Position numbers and translations under genes: made by a program. Under the pieces are notes generated by a model. It made no database searches, was not told the origin of the DNA, and worked only from the letters and a program-made list of their open reading frames with translations. A stretch of 64,000 nt of DNA from Hyphomicrobiales bacterium. Its GTDB lineage: Bacteria; Pseudomonadota; Alphaproteobacteria; Rhizobiales; Devosiaceae. How positions within the stretch are numbered: the stretch's first letter is position 1; each line of letters starts with the position of its first letter. The stretch is from NCBI GenBank assembly GCA_027487555.1, contig JAIYDI010000019.1, positions 62,001 through 126,000 on the forward strand. Direction: 5' to 3'. Positions 31,677 to 40,915 of this stretch are shown here, in pieces.

Positions 31677-33029
31677 ATGCGCCGAAATCTAAAGCGCTTT
31701 AGAACTTCCAGACGAACCGCTGCTGCAATGCTTGTGGGGGCTGCAGCCGCCTTGGCGCTGCCCGGCATCAGCATGGCCCAAGACCAGGTTACCTTGCAGG
31801 CGATCTTTCTGCCGGCAACATGGGGCGTGGTGGTGCGCGATGTATTTGCGCCGCAGTATGAGAAGGAAACCGGCGTCAAGGTCGAGGTGCAGCTGGTCGG
31901 GCGCGACGCCATCCATGAGAAGATGGCCACATTGTTCGCCGCCCAGGACCCGAGCTTCGATATCTTCAATCTCGACTATTCCTGGATCCCAGAATTCGGT
32001 GCCGGTGGGCATCTGCTGCCGCTCGACGACCTTCTGTCCGAGGACGACAAGGCCGACTTCTTCAAGACAGCCCTCGACGTCGGGAGCTGGAATGGCACGC
32101 TCTACGGCCTACCCCAGACCATTCATCCTCACGTACTGTGGTATCGCGCTGATCTCTATGCCGATCCGGATGTGATGGCTGCCTACAAGGCCAAGACCGG
32201 CAGCGAACTTGCCCCTCCCACGACCATGGCGGAATGGCTGCAGCAGGTCGAGTTCTTCAACGGCACGCAGTTCGAAGGCCAGACGATCTATGGCTGGGCC
32301 GCACAGGCGGCCAAGGGCTTTGGCAATGTCCATACCTGGCTGACGTTCCTGTACGGGTACGGCGGCTCCGCCTTCAATGCCGACTTTTCCGCTTCGACGC
32401 TCAGCACCCCGGAAGCCATTGCAGCAACCAAGCAATGGGCCGAGATGATGAAGTACATGCCGCCGGGCTCTTCGGCGTTCACCTACGACGATGTGACGAC
32501 CTCTGCGCAGCAGGGCACCGTTGCTACCGCGCTCCAGTGGTCGTGGGGTGCCTTCGCGGTCGACGATCCGGCCAGTTCAAAGACTGTCGGAGACTGGCAG
32601 TTCGTCGAGGTGCCGGCCGTCGAAGCTGGTGGTCAAAGTCACCCGCACCTGGCGTCCTGGGTCATCTCGGTCTCCAAATACTCCAAGCATGGGGATGAGG
32701 CCAAGAAGTTCACGGCCTGGCTCGAGACCAAAGCAAATGACGTGGTGCAGGCCTCGCTCGGCGGTGGCGACCCAGTCCGCAGTTCGAGCTACGCGAACCC
32801 AACGCTGACCGAGGCCAAGCTCGAGGGCAGCGACGCCCTCCGCTTCCGCCGTTACGACGTCGTCCTGAAGGCGATGCAGAACACCAAACCGCGCCCGTTC
32901 TTCCCCGGAGAGGAAGCCTGGGAGACCGTAGTCTCGGGCCCGCTTCAGGCCATCCAGCTCGGCGAGAAGAGCGTCGAGGACGGACTCGCTGAATCGGACG
33001 CCGCTGTCAATCGCCTGCTCGCTCGCTGA
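31677..33029 (+). CDS. ABC transporter substrate-binding protein (family 1)
   Basis: 450 residues with a basic n-region (MRRNLKRFRTSRRT), hydrophobic core and cleavage near SMAQ/DQV. Typical family-1 motifs: VEVQLVGRDAIHEKMATLFA, FDIFNLDYSWIPEFG, LYGLPQTIHPHVLWYR and AVAALQ-like segments. It binds the carbohydrate imported by the permeases at 33140-34938. Codons 4-9 of the gene lie within a perfect LacI-type palindrome (31688-31703), so the start of the gene is itself a probable operator. An AGGAG lies 11 bases before the ATG. Confidence 0.94.
   Translation: MRRNLKRFRTSRRTAAAMLVGAAAALALPGISMAQDQVTLQAIFLPATWGVVVRDVFAPQYEKETGVKVEVQLVGRDAIHEKMATLFAAQDPSFDIFNLDYSWIPEFGAGGHLLPLDDLLSEDDKADFFKTALDVGSWNGTLYGLPQTIHPHVLWYRADLYADPDVMAAYKAKTGSELAPPTTMAEWLQQVEFFNGTQFEGQTIYGWAAQAAKGFGNVHTWLTFLYGYGGSAFNADFSASTLSTPEAIAATKQWAEMMKYMPPGSSAFTYDDVTTSAQQGTVATALQWSWGAFAVDDPASSKTVGDWQFVEVPAVEAGGQSHPHLASWVISVSKYSKHGDEAKKFTAWLETKANDVVQASLGGGDPVRSSSYANPTLTEAKLEGSDALRFRRYDVVLKAMQNTKPRPFFPGEEAWETVVSGPLQAIQLGEKSVEDGLAESDAAVNRLLAR
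31688..31703 (+). promoter_or_regulatory. LacI-family operator candidate 2, inside the gene start
   Basis: 16-bp perfect palindrome TCTAAAGCGCTTTAGA, containing the same 14-mer found at 30447-30460. It covers codons 4-9 of the binding-protein gene, a position suited to a transcriptional roadblock or a second promoter within the operon. Confidence 0.7.
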
Positions 33030-33040
33030 TCGAAACCCTG

Positions 33041-33066
33041 TCTGTCGCCCTCCCACGGGCGGCAGA
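33041..33066 (+). repeat. Hairpin between binding-protein and permease genes
   Basis: TCTGTCGCCC (33041-33050) and GGGCGGCAGA (33057-33066), 10-bp stem with one G-T pair and a 6-base loop, 12 bases after the stop. Probably a 3'-stabilising or attenuating stem, as in the other ABC operon. Confidence 0.6.
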
Positions 33067-33139
33067 CACCCTGCCGGCGCACCATTGCGAGCGGCCTTCA
33101 GAACATAGCCCATGCTCGCCGCAAGGATCGGACTGCCCC

Positions 33140-34078
33140 ATGTCTGACAGCATATCGACAATCACCAGAGGCTCACACCACCGGTCGAGGCGGGACGGGT
33201 GGACCTGGTTCGCCAGGCGCTACGGCGCTCTGCTTCCGATGGCACCAGGCATGTTGTTCCTCGTCCTGATGTCCATCTATCCGACGGTGTACTCATTGGT
33301 GATTTCGCTGTTCCGCTGGAACCTGTCGGATCCCACGCGGATGCGGTTTGGCGGCTGGCACAACTATGGCCTGCTGCTGACCGATGCCACATTCTGGAAT
33401 GCCGTCATCGTTACCTTCAAGTTCGTGACGATCGCCGTGTCTCTCGAGCTTGTCTTGGGCCTGGCCATTGCGCTGCTGTTCTTCCAGCGCTTCCCCGGCG
33501 ACCGGTTTCTGCGTGCCATCCTGATCCTCCCGATGGTCGTGGCACCGGTCGTTGTGGGCCTTCTTTCGCGCTACATGCTCAACGTGCAGTTCGGCATCGT
33601 CACATTTGTGACCGAAGCCCTAGGTTTTGGCCGCGTCGACTTCTTCGGCGAACCCGACCTCGCCCTGGGAACCCTCATTGTCATCGACATATGGCAATGG
33701 ACGCCGTTCATGTTCCTGATCATGCTAGCTGCGCTGCAGGGGGTTCCCGAGGATATCATCGAGGCAGCCAAAGTCGACGGCGCGCGCCCGGTGCGCATCT
33801 TGTTCGACCACATCCTGCATCTCATCCGGTATCCCGTAGCGGTAGCTGTAGCGCTCAGGCTGATCGACGCTTTTCGGGTCTACGACATCATCTTCATGAC
33901 CACGCGCGGCGGTCCGATCGACGTCACACAGACGTTGTCCTGGCAAATCTACGACGCCGGCTTCAAGTCCCTCGATATCGGGTACGCCGCTGCCTACTCG
34001 TGGCTGATGCTGATCATTGTCGTGGTGACGGTCACCCTTGTCCTCCGCCTCTTGCTCAATGAACAGGCCAGCAGATGA
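33140..34078 (+). CDS. CUT1 ABC transporter permease (MalF/UgpA-like)
   Basis: 312 residues, six membrane helices starting with YGALLPMAPGMLFLVLMSI. EAA loop: IEAAKVDGARPVRILFDHILH. The motif FMTTRGGPIDVTQTLSWQIY is typical of sugar/polyol permeases of this type. It overlaps the next permease gene by four bases. Confidence 0.94.
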   Translation: MSDSISTITRGSHHRSRRDGWTWFARRYGALLPMAPGMLFLVLMSIYPTVYSLVISLFRWNLSDPTRMRFGGWHNYGLLLTDATFWNAVIVTFKFVTIAVSLELVLGLAIALLFFQRFPGDRFLRAILILPMVVAPVVVGLLSRYMLNVQFGIVTFVTEALGFGRVDFFGEPDLALGTLIVIDIWQWTPFMFLIMLAALQGVPEDIIEAAKVDGARPVRILFDHILHLIRYPVAVAVALRLIDAFRVYDIIFMTTRGGPIDVTQTLSWQIYDAGFKSLDIGYAAAYSWLMLIIVVVTVTLVLRLLLNEQASR

Positions 34079-34938
34079 CCAGCGCCACCCTCCCCCCGCC
34101 ACGCCCCACTCGGCGTCTGCTCCGGGCCCGCATTCTCACCCTGATCCGCGCCGGCGCTGCGCTGATCGTCTCGCTCATGTTCTTCGCACCGATCTATTGG
34201 ATGGTCTTGACCGCCTTCAAGAGCGGCAATGAAGCCTTCAACGCCACGCCGAGCCTCATCGTTTGGCCAGACTTCGGCAATTTCTCTTTGGTGCTCACGC
34301 AGAGCAATTTCGGCTTGGCTCTCTCGACCAGCCTGTTTGTCGCCACGACCTCCACCGTGTTCTGTCTCATCCTGGGAGCTTCCATCGCTTACCCCCTCGC
34401 TCGGATAAAGATGCGTGGCCAGAAACACATCGCCTTCTGGATTCTGTCGCTGCGGATCATTCCGCCGATCGCCGTGATCATCCCGTTGTTTCTTCTGCTG
34501 CGCAGCGTAGGGCTGACTGGCTCGATCTGGTCCTTGGTGATCGTGTACACCTACATGAACCTGCCGCTGACGGTCTGGCTGCTGCGTGGCTTCTTTGCCG
34601 ACCTGCCTGCCGAGATTGAGGAGGCGTCGTTCGTCGACGGCGCTGGCCGCTTCCGTACATTCATCGGCGTCACGCTGCCACTCACGGCACCAGGCTTCAT
34701 CGCCACAGCACTGCTCTGCTTCATCTTCGCGTGGAACGAGTTCCTGTTTGCCAACATCCTGACAGGCGCTGCTACCCGCACGGCACCAGTCGGGCTGACC
34801 GAGTACGTGACGCCGGTCAGCGTCGAATGGAACAAAATCATGGCCGCCGGCACCCTGGTTGTGTTGCCGGTCTGGATCGGCGCGCTGGCGGCGCAACGCT
34901 ATCTGGTGCGTGGCCTTACCCTCGGAGCAGTGAAATGA
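34075..34938 (+). CDS. CUT1 ABC transporter permease (MalG-like)
   Basis: 287 residues, six membrane helices. EAA loop: EEASFVDGAGRFRTFIGVTLP, followed by a helix containing FAWNEFLFANILTG, and the MalG-type C-terminus AAQRYLVRGLTLGAVK. ATGA overlaps at both ends tie it to the other transporter subunits. Confidence 0.94.
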   Translation: MTSATLPPPRPTRRLLRARILTLIRAGAALIVSLMFFAPIYWMVLTAFKSGNEAFNATPSLIVWPDFGNFSLVLTQSNFGLALSTSLFVATTSTVFCLILGASIAYPLARIKMRGQKHIAFWILSLRIIPPIAVIIPLFLLLRSVGLTGSIWSLVIVYTYMNLPLTVWLLRGFFADLPAEIEEASFVDGAGRFRTFIGVTLPLTAPGFIATALLCFIFAWNEFLFANILTGAATRTAPVGLTEYVTPVSVEWNKIMAAGTLVVLPVWIGALAAQRYLVRGLTLGAVK

Positions 34939-36185
34939 CAGCACATTCGTCAATCAAGGAAGGTACGCCGAGGGTGAGCAAGACCAAAGCCGCAGGTATC
35001 GAGTTCTCGGCCGTAAACATGACTTTCGCCGACGGCACGACGGCTCTGAAGTCGCTCGACCTCGTCATAGAGGAGGGGGAGTTCGTGGTCTTTGTCGGCC
35101 CCTCGGGATGCGGCAAGTCCACGGCCCTGCGCATCCTTGCCGGCCTCGAACAGGCAACAGGTGGGACCATTGCCATCAAGGGGCGCGACGTCACCGACTT
35201 GGGGCCGCAGCACCGCGACATTGCCATGGTCTTCCAGTCCTACGCGTTGTATCCCCACAAAACGGTCTACGAAAACCTCGCCTATCCGCTGAAGATCAGG
35301 GGCCTCGGCAAGGCCGCCATCGAAACGGCCGTTGCCGGCGTTGCCGACCTGCTTGGTCTAGCGGCTTTGCTGCAACGCAAACCCGGCGCCTTGTCTGGAG
35401 GCCAGCGACAGCGCGTCGCCATGGGCCGTGCGCTGGTTCGCAATCCCAAGGCCTTCCTGATGGACGAGCCGCTGTCCAACCTTGACGCGGCGCTGCGCGT
35501 CGAGATGCGCGGAGAAATCAGGAGACTGCATCGCCGCCTTGGCGTGACGACCGTCTACGTCACTCACGATCAGGTCGAGGCCATGACCATGGGCGACCGT
35601 GTGGCGGTGCTGCGCGGCGGAGAACTGCAGCAGTTCGATGCCCCGCAGCGGCTATACGAGCAGCCGGCAAACATGTTCGTTGCAAGCTTTATCGGCTCTC
35701 CGGCCATCAATCTTGCCATGGCTGAACTCGGCGCAGGTTCGGCGGCAGTCACCCTGGCCGGCAATGCAATTCCACTGCCGCCGAGCCGGCGGGTGGAAGG
35801 CCAATCGGCCGGTCCCGTCATGATTGGTATCCGGCCGGAAGCATTCAGCTATCGGCGGGACCTCGAGCATGACGTGTCGCTGACAATTACCCCCGACTTG
35901 ATTGAATCGCTCGGGGCAGAGCTGCTGGTGCACTTCGCGATCCCTGCAGCGTCCGTCCCCGTCGCGTTGACCTCATCCGCAAAGAGCGCCGTGAGCCAAA
36001 TCTCCCTTCCGGGCAATGCGAGGGAAGTGAGCACACGCTTTGTCGCAAAGCTTGACGCCCGATGTGCCTACGCGGTCGGTCAGGAAGCGACCGTTTGGTT
36101 CTCAACCGACCATCTCATGCTGTTCGAGGCGGCGACTGGCAGGACCATCCTTGCCTCCGCGCCGATGCTCAAGCTGCCCGTCTGA
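34935..36185 (+). CDS. CUT1 ABC transporter ATPase (UgpC/MsmX-like)
   Basis: 416 residues from the ATG at 34935 (ATGA overlap with the permease stop); a GTG 18 codons later would give a more standard N-terminus. Walker A GPSGCGKSTALR, signature LSGGQRQRVAMGRA, Walker B AFLMDEPLSNLDA and H-loop YVTHDQVEAMTM are all intact. A C-terminal TOBE domain follows. A single ATPase serves this transporter, unlike the paired ATPases of the neighbouring operon. Confidence 0.95.
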   Translation: MTAHSSIKEGTPRVSKTKAAGIEFSAVNMTFADGTTALKSLDLVIEEGEFVVFVGPSGCGKSTALRILAGLEQATGGTIAIKGRDVTDLGPQHRDIAMVFQSYALYPHKTVYENLAYPLKIRGLGKAAIETAVAGVADLLGLAALLQRKPGALSGGQRQRVAMGRALVRNPKAFLMDEPLSNLDAALRVEMRGEIRRLHRRLGVTTVYVTHDQVEAMTMGDRVAVLRGGELQQFDAPQRLYEQPANMFVASFIGSPAINLAMAELGAGSAAVTLAGNAIPLPPSRRVEGQSAGPVMIGIRPEAFSYRRDLEHDVSLTITPDLIESLGAELLVHFAIPAASVPVALTSSAKSAVSQISLPGNAREVSTRFVAKLDARCAYAVGQEATVWFSTDHLMLFEAATGRTILASAPMLKLPV

Positions 36186-36267
36186 AGCTGCCCGGTATCC
36201 CCAGGGGGGCGTTTCCACCCCCAGTCCGTCCCGGCCGCCGCGAAGCGCCAAAAGTCAGGAGATTGCC

Positions 36268-37107
36268 ATGTTCAAATACAGCTACGATGCTCTCGTCTAC
36301 GCGGGCGAACCCATCGAGACGTCCATTCGCCGCGTGGCACGATTTGGCTATGACGGCATTGAGCTCGTCGGTGAGCCGGACAAACACGACGTCGCAGAAG
36401 TCCGCCGCCTCTGCGCAGCCGAAGGCATCGCGGTCTCCTCCATATGCTCCATCTTCGTCGGCGCCGAGCGCGACCTGGTGGCCCTTGATCCCGGGATGCG
36501 CCGAAAGGGCATCGCATACGCCAAGTCGGTCGTCGATTTCGCCGCCGAAGTGGGGGCGCCGACCATCAACCTCGCGCCGAGTCCGGTGGGTAAGCTCGCT
36601 CCTGTTGGCAGCCGGCAGCAGGAATGGGATCTGGCACTGGAAAGCCTTTCCGAGATCGCTGCCTACGGCGCCAATGCAGGTGTCCGCACGTGTCTGGAGC
36701 CCTGGAACCGCTATGAGACCTACTTCATCAACCGATTGGATCAGGCACTCGACCTTGCTGCTGCGGTCGGCCATGAAAATCTCGGCGTCATGGGCGACAG
36801 CTTCCACATGAACATCGAAGACGCCGATGTCGCGGGCAATTATCGGGTGGCCGCTGACAGGCTTTTCCATGTGCATTTCGCCGACAGCCAGCGTGCCGCA
36901 CCCGGCCAGGGCCATATCGACTTCCGCCCATTGCTCGCGGCGCTGATCGAAATCGACTACCAGGGCTACATTGCGTTCGAATTGCTGCCTGCCGCAGCCG
37001 ATCCGTTTGCCTCGCTGCGAAGTGGCGGCGGCGGTGAATTCCTCGACGCGTATACTGAACTCGCCATCCAGACGATCAAGGCGGCAGAGGCCGAGGTACG
37101 CAAGTGA
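36268..37107 (+). CDS. Sugar phosphate isomerase/epimerase (AP endonuclease 2 fold)
   Basis: 279 residues from the ATG at 36268, preceded by TCAGGAG. TIM-barrel motifs: FGYDGIELVGEPD, INLAPSPVGK, LEPWNRYETYFINRLDQAL, LGVMGDSFHMNIED (metal ligands) and FHVHFADSQRAAPGQGHIDF. These glutamate/aspartate/histidine metal ligands are those of the ketose 3-epimerase and IolE/IolI-like families. It probably isomerises the imported sugar or its keto form. The stop overlaps the start of a paralogue. Confidence 0.9.
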   Translation: MFKYSYDALVYAGEPIETSIRRVARFGYDGIELVGEPDKHDVAEVRRLCAAEGIAVSSICSIFVGAERDLVALDPGMRRKGIAYAKSVVDFAAEVGAPTINLAPSPVGKLAPVGSRQQEWDLALESLSEIAAYGANAGVRTCLEPWNRYETYFINRLDQALDLAAAVGHENLGVMGDSFHMNIEDADVAGNYRVAADRLFHVHFADSQRAAPGQGHIDFRPLLAALIEIDYQGYIAFELLPAAADPFASLRSGGGGEFLDAYTELAIQTIKAAEAEVRK

Positions 37108-37973
37108 TGCGACCGCGCTTCGGCGCCAGCACCTTCATCTGGGTTTCTCCCTTCTCCAACGCGACGCTGTCGCTCATCGACAGCGTCGCGGCCATGGGTT
37201 TCGATCTGATCGAGCTATGCATCGAAGATCCGGCAACGATCGATCGGGTCGCGATTCGAGCGCGGCTTGAGGCTGCCGGAATCGGAGCGCTGGTCTGCGG
37301 CGCATTCGGGCCCGACCGCGACGTCAGTTCTGACGATCCGGCGATCCGTGAAAGCGGCCTGCGATACATCGCTCAATGTGTCGAGATCGCGGCGGAGCTT
37401 GGCGCGCCATTTGTCGGGGGCCCAATGTATTCGGCAACGGGCAAGACGGCGCTGGTGTCGCAGGACAAGCGCTCCCAGCAGTTGGAATGGGCGGCGGAAA
37501 ACCTTGCACGGGCCGCCGATGCCGCGGCTACCCGTGGTGTCGGTCTTGCCATAGAGCCGTTGAACCGTTTCGAAACCGACCTCATCAATACCGTCGATCA
37601 GGCCGTCGCCTTCGTCCGGCGTATCGGGCAGGACAATGTCGGACTGTTGCTCGACACCTTTCACATGAACATCGAGGAGCGGTCCATTCCCGATGCGTTG
37701 CGCCGGGCCAAGGGGCACCTCTTCCACTTTCATGCCTGCGCCAACGACCGCGGCGTGCCGGGAAGGGACCATTTGCCTTGGACGGAAATCGATGCAGCGC
37801 TTGCGCAAATCGGCTATCGGGGGCCGTGGGTCATCGAGGCCTTCAATCCCGCCATCAAGGAGATAGCGCGCGCTGTTTCACTCTGGCGACCTCTTGCTTC
37901 AAGCCAGGACGAGATCGCAGCCGACGGTCTGAACTTCCTGCGATCGATTGTGGGGAAGCCGGCCGCGGGATGA
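37107..37973 (+). CDS. Ketose 3-epimerase-like sugar isomerase
   Basis: 288 residues from the ATG at 37107 (TGATG overlap). Motifs of the D-tagatose/D-allulose 3-epimerase group: MGFDLIELCIEDP, IEPLNRFETDLINTVDQA, VGLLLDTFHMNIEE, FHFHACANDRGVPGRDHLPW and YRGPWVIEAFNP. The four metal ligands (Glu, Asp, His, Glu) can be placed in these segments. Together with the preceding paralogue it points to epimerisation of a ketose or ketose-like intermediate, with the dehydrogenase generating or removing the keto group. Confidence 0.9.
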   Translation: MRPRFGASTFIWVSPFSNATLSLIDSVAAMGFDLIELCIEDPATIDRVAIRARLEAAGIGALVCGAFGPDRDVSSDDPAIRESGLRYIAQCVEIAAELGAPFVGGPMYSATGKTALVSQDKRSQQLEWAAENLARAADAAATRGVGLAIEPLNRFETDLINTVDQAVAFVRRIGQDNVGLLLDTFHMNIEERSIPDALRRAKGHLFHFHACANDRGVPGRDHLPWTEIDAALAQIGYRGPWVIEAFNPAIKEIARAVSLWRPLASSQDEIAADGLNFLRSIVGKPAAG

Positions 37974-38037
37974 CTTGCGCCCGCTCTGCCGGCTTGGTTG
38001 ACTAAATCCTTGCCGCAATGCGCCCAAGCTGCCGGAG

Positions 38038-39096
38038 ATGATCTTGTCGACCCTAAAGGACGTTGCAGAATTGGCAGGAGTATCTACGGCGACGGTGTCG
38101 CTGGCGCTCAATAATGGTCCAGTCGCAGCAGAGACCAGGTTGCGGGTTCAGGAGGCAGCACGGGCGCTCAAGTATGTTCCCAACGCCATAGGCAGGTCCC
38201 TCACAACCGGTCGCACGCGCACCATACTTCTCGTCACCATGATATCCGAGAGTCATGCGGATACCGTGCGCAAGACCTCGCTGTTCCACTATATCCTGGA
38301 AGGATTGTTGTCGGCGGCCACCGCGCGCGGTTACGGCGTTCGGTTTGACGTGAAGAGTCACGACGACCCCTCGACGGCGTCGTATTTCGAGGAGTTGGTC
38401 GGCGGCGGCACAGTAGACGGCGTGGCGATCATCCCGCAGTTCAACCGAAACGGCGATCTGCTTGCGCCGCTGAAGCGCGAGAAATTTCCCTATGTCGTGC
38501 TGCGTCCAGGTCGCTTCGGCACGGACGACAATTTTGTCGATATGGGAAACTATGCCGGCGCCGAACTGGTGGCCAGGCTGTTCGTCGCCAGCGGCGCCAA
38601 GCGCATCGCCTTCATTAATGGTCCGTCAACCCATTTCGACGCTCTCGAGCGCGAGCGCGGCTTTCGCGATGGCTTGGCAGCCGCCAAACCCGAGATCATC
38701 AAGGTCTGGTATGGCGATTACACCATCGAGGGCGGCTATGTCGGCATGTCGGAGATCCTGCGGGAAATGCGGCCCGACTCGGTGTTCTGCGGCAACGACT
38801 ACATGGCCGCGGGCGCAATCCGGAGGCTTCTCGAGGCCGGCATCAGGGTGCCCAGTGACGTTTCGGTGGTCGGCTACGACGACAACGACGTCTGCACCGG
38901 CCTGTTTCCACCCCTTACGTCAGTGAACAATCACTTCTTCGACCTTGGAAATGCGCTTGCGGCGAGCCTGCTGGCGCAGATCGAGGGTCACCCCGTGGCG
39001 CAGCAGCAGACTCTTCTGCCGCATCTGGTCGAACGTCAGTCACATCGGCCGCCGCTCGCAACGCGGCGGCAAAATCGCAACAGAGGAACACCATGA
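38038..39096 (+). CDS. LacI family transcriptional repressor
   Basis: 352 residues. The N-terminal HTH reads TLKDVAELAGVSTATVSLALN with hinge helix AIGRSLTTGRTRT. The periplasmic-binding-like core contains FCGNDYMAAGAIRRLLEAG and VVGYDDNDVC. The last gene before it ends 64 bases upstream. It is the obvious candidate to bind the two CTAAAGCGCTTTAG palindromes at 30447 and 31689, with a sugar or sugar phosphate as inducer. Confidence 0.95.
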   Translation: MILSTLKDVAELAGVSTATVSLALNNGPVAAETRLRVQEAARALKYVPNAIGRSLTTGRTRTILLVTMISESHADTVRKTSLFHYILEGLLSAATARGYGVRFDVKSHDDPSTASYFEELVGGGTVDGVAIIPQFNRNGDLLAPLKREKFPYVVLRPGRFGTDDNFVDMGNYAGAELVARLFVASGAKRIAFINGPSTHFDALERERGFRDGLAAAKPEIIKVWYGDYTIEGGYVGMSEILREMRPDSVFCGNDYMAAGAIRRLLEAGIRVPSDVSVVGYDDNDVCTGLFPPLTSVNNHFFDLGNALAASLLAQIEGHPVAQQQTLLPHLVERQSHRPPLATRRQNRNRGTP

Positions 39097-39401
39097 CTTC
39101 GGAAGCCATCGCCATAATTGCCCGTATCGCTCCGAAAATGGGCCGGACTGAACTCCTGAGGGGGATGCTGATGGCCATGGTCGAGCCGACCAATCGTGAG
39201 GCCGGGTGCGTGGTCTACAATTTGCATGAACACGCCGGCGAAAACGGCACCAGCTTTTCGTTCTACGAGGTATGGAAGTCCCAGGCGGCACTCGACGAGC
39301 ACATGACGACCGCGCACGTTCGGGCTCTCATCGATCGGCTCGAGGACCTGGTCGAGGGCGATATCGAGATAGAACGCTTGCACCTGCTGGCCACCCACTA
39401 G
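39093..39401 (+). CDS. Antibiotic biosynthesis monooxygenase (ABM) domain protein
   Basis: 102 residues, ATGA overlap with the LacI gene. Ferredoxin-like ABM fold: AIIARIAPKMGRTELLRGML, TNREAGCVVYNLHEHAGENG, FSFYEVWKSQAALDEHM and HLLATH. Members include quinol monooxygenases (YgiN) and small stress or regulatory enzymes. In sugar operons such ABM proteins recur without a proven role; function here is open. Confidence 0.88.
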   Translation: MTSEAIAIIARIAPKMGRTELLRGMLMAMVEPTNREAGCVVYNLHEHAGENGTSFSFYEVWKSQAALDEHMTTAHVRALIDRLEDLVEGDIEIERLHLLATH

Positions 39402-40363
39402 CAGCCCAGCTCGGCGCCCGCCTGATGGGCTGACCAGGCGCGCCCTCGGTGGCGTTGGTCGCAGAGGTGCCGTCTGCTGCATGGCCCGCTGGTCGTCGAC
39501 ATCAATGGCGTGTCTTCATGGGTCCGGTCGCGGCAAGCGGGCAGTGCCATTCTTCATCGCCGCCCGCCCTAGCAAACTAAAGGCGCGAAAGTTGGCATGG
39601 CTGGTAGGGTCATCCCTCGTCCGGCCCGCTGATTGCGACGAACCCCATTGCATCATCGCGGGACGAGATAGTGCGCATCCGCGCGCCCAGAGACCAGGGG
39701 CGCCGCACCGGCAGACGCGGGACTCCGCTGCTTCGACGCGTTATCCGTTGCGTCAGCGCTACGTGCCAGGCTTGGGTCGCTTGCAGGCGACAAGAAATGT
39801 TATATAGCAAAAAAATAATAAAAGTTCGGACTTTCTGCAATATTTTTGGTTCCAGATGAATTGAAAATCTACAAATCTAAATATAGTAGATGCAATTAGC
39901 AGATGTAGAGCGCAATAAATAAAAATTATATCACTAGTTTAGGATATTGTGGAATTGTAATTTGCCAGATCTATTTCCATAGATTTGATGCGCGACAAAT
40001 TTCTCCGACTTCTGCCGCTGAGGTGGGGCCGGCTTTCCGCTATAGACGTGGCTCGTTGGTCGCTGTGGCGGGTGGCATTGTGACAATCGAGCGGCTGAGT
40101 GTCGGCGATGGTGTATTGGCGATTGAATCGCAAAAAGACGCTGGATGTGCGCAAATGGATGAGCGGACAACACCAGACGCGGCGATGGCCGAGCCCAAGC
40201 TGCGCAACACTGAAAGCGACCGTGCTGGTCACGCGTGTCAAGCCGCGCTCCAACGTTTGGCCTGTCGTGGAGGCCTGAACAAAACGGACGAAGGCGATCG
40301 AATGGGTGGATTTAGGGACGTGCGCGCAGTAGCTTGGCCGGGGTGAGGATGAGGGGAGCTGCC
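39402..40363 (+). other. 960-bp gene-poor region with a strongly AT-rich core
   Basis: No gene is supported. By hand count 39841-39960 is about 27% G+C, far below the surrounding DNA, with runs such as AAAAAAATAATAAAA near 39809. It could be a promoter/regulatory region for the pao operon, a matrix for nucleoid proteins, or a scar of inserted DNA. Confidence 0.6.
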
Positions 40364-40915
40364 ATGCCGGGGACTGAGGATGCGGGTTTGCCAGAAGCGC
40401 CTGGGGCTGTGCCGCTCAGTCTGTGCGTGAACGGCAAACCATGGGTACTGCAGATTGACCCGCGCACCTCTCTGCTCGATGCGCTGCGCGAGCACCTTCA
40501 CCTTACAGGTACCAAAAAGGGCTGCGATCACGGGCAGTGCGGAGCCTGCACGGTGCTTGTGAATGGTCGCCGAATAAACTCCTGCCTCAGCCTTGCCGTG
40601 ATGCACGAGGGGGATGAGATTTCCACCATCGAGGGATTGGGGTCGCCCGAAGCGCTGCACCCGATGCAGCAGGCATTCATAGATCACGATGGCTTTCAGT
40701 GCGGCTACTGCACGCCGGGGCAGATACTCTCCGCGCTCGCCGTGATCGAAGAGATCAAGGCCGGTATTCCCAGCCATGTCACCGCCGATCTCAACGCACC
40801 GCCGCCGCTGTCAGCAAGTGAAATCCGCGAGCGGATGAGTGGCAATCTGTGCCGATGCGCTGCCTATCCAAACATCATTGCCGCGATTCAGGACGTTTCG
40901 GGGATCCCGTCGTGA
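40364..40915 (+). CDS. paoA: Molybdo-hydroxylase [2Fe-2S] subunit (PaoA/YagT-like)
   Basis: 183 residues from the ATG at 40364, which has AGGGGAG six bases upstream; a 5-codon longer start is possible. N-terminal plant-type ferredoxin with [22 protein letters not shown], then the helical second cluster with CGYCTPGQ and [11 protein letters not shown]. Unlike E. coli PaoA it has no twin-arginine signal, so the complex should be cytoplasmic. It passes electrons from the Mo-cofactor subunit to the FAD subunit encoded next (GTGA overlap). Confidence 0.93.
   Translation: MPGTEDAGLPEAPGAVPLSLCVNGKPWVLQIDPRTSLLDALREHLHLTGTKKGCDHGQCGACTVLVNGRRINSCLSLAVMHEGDEISTIEGLGSPEALHPMQQAFIDHDGFQCGYCTPGQILSALAVIEEIKAGIPSHVTADLNAPPPLSASEIRERMSGNLCRCAAYPNIIAAIQDVSGIPS

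Noticed and set aside
31667-31702. Tiny leader ORF starting 10 bases before the binding-protein ATG and ending in the palindrome
   Set aside because: The AGGAG sequence is only one base from its ATG, too close for initiation; 11 bases to the real ATG is acceptable.
40023-40346. 107-codon plus-strand frame upstream of paoA
   Set aside because: Weak start, no recognisable domain and no coupling to paoA; left as part of the non-coding region.
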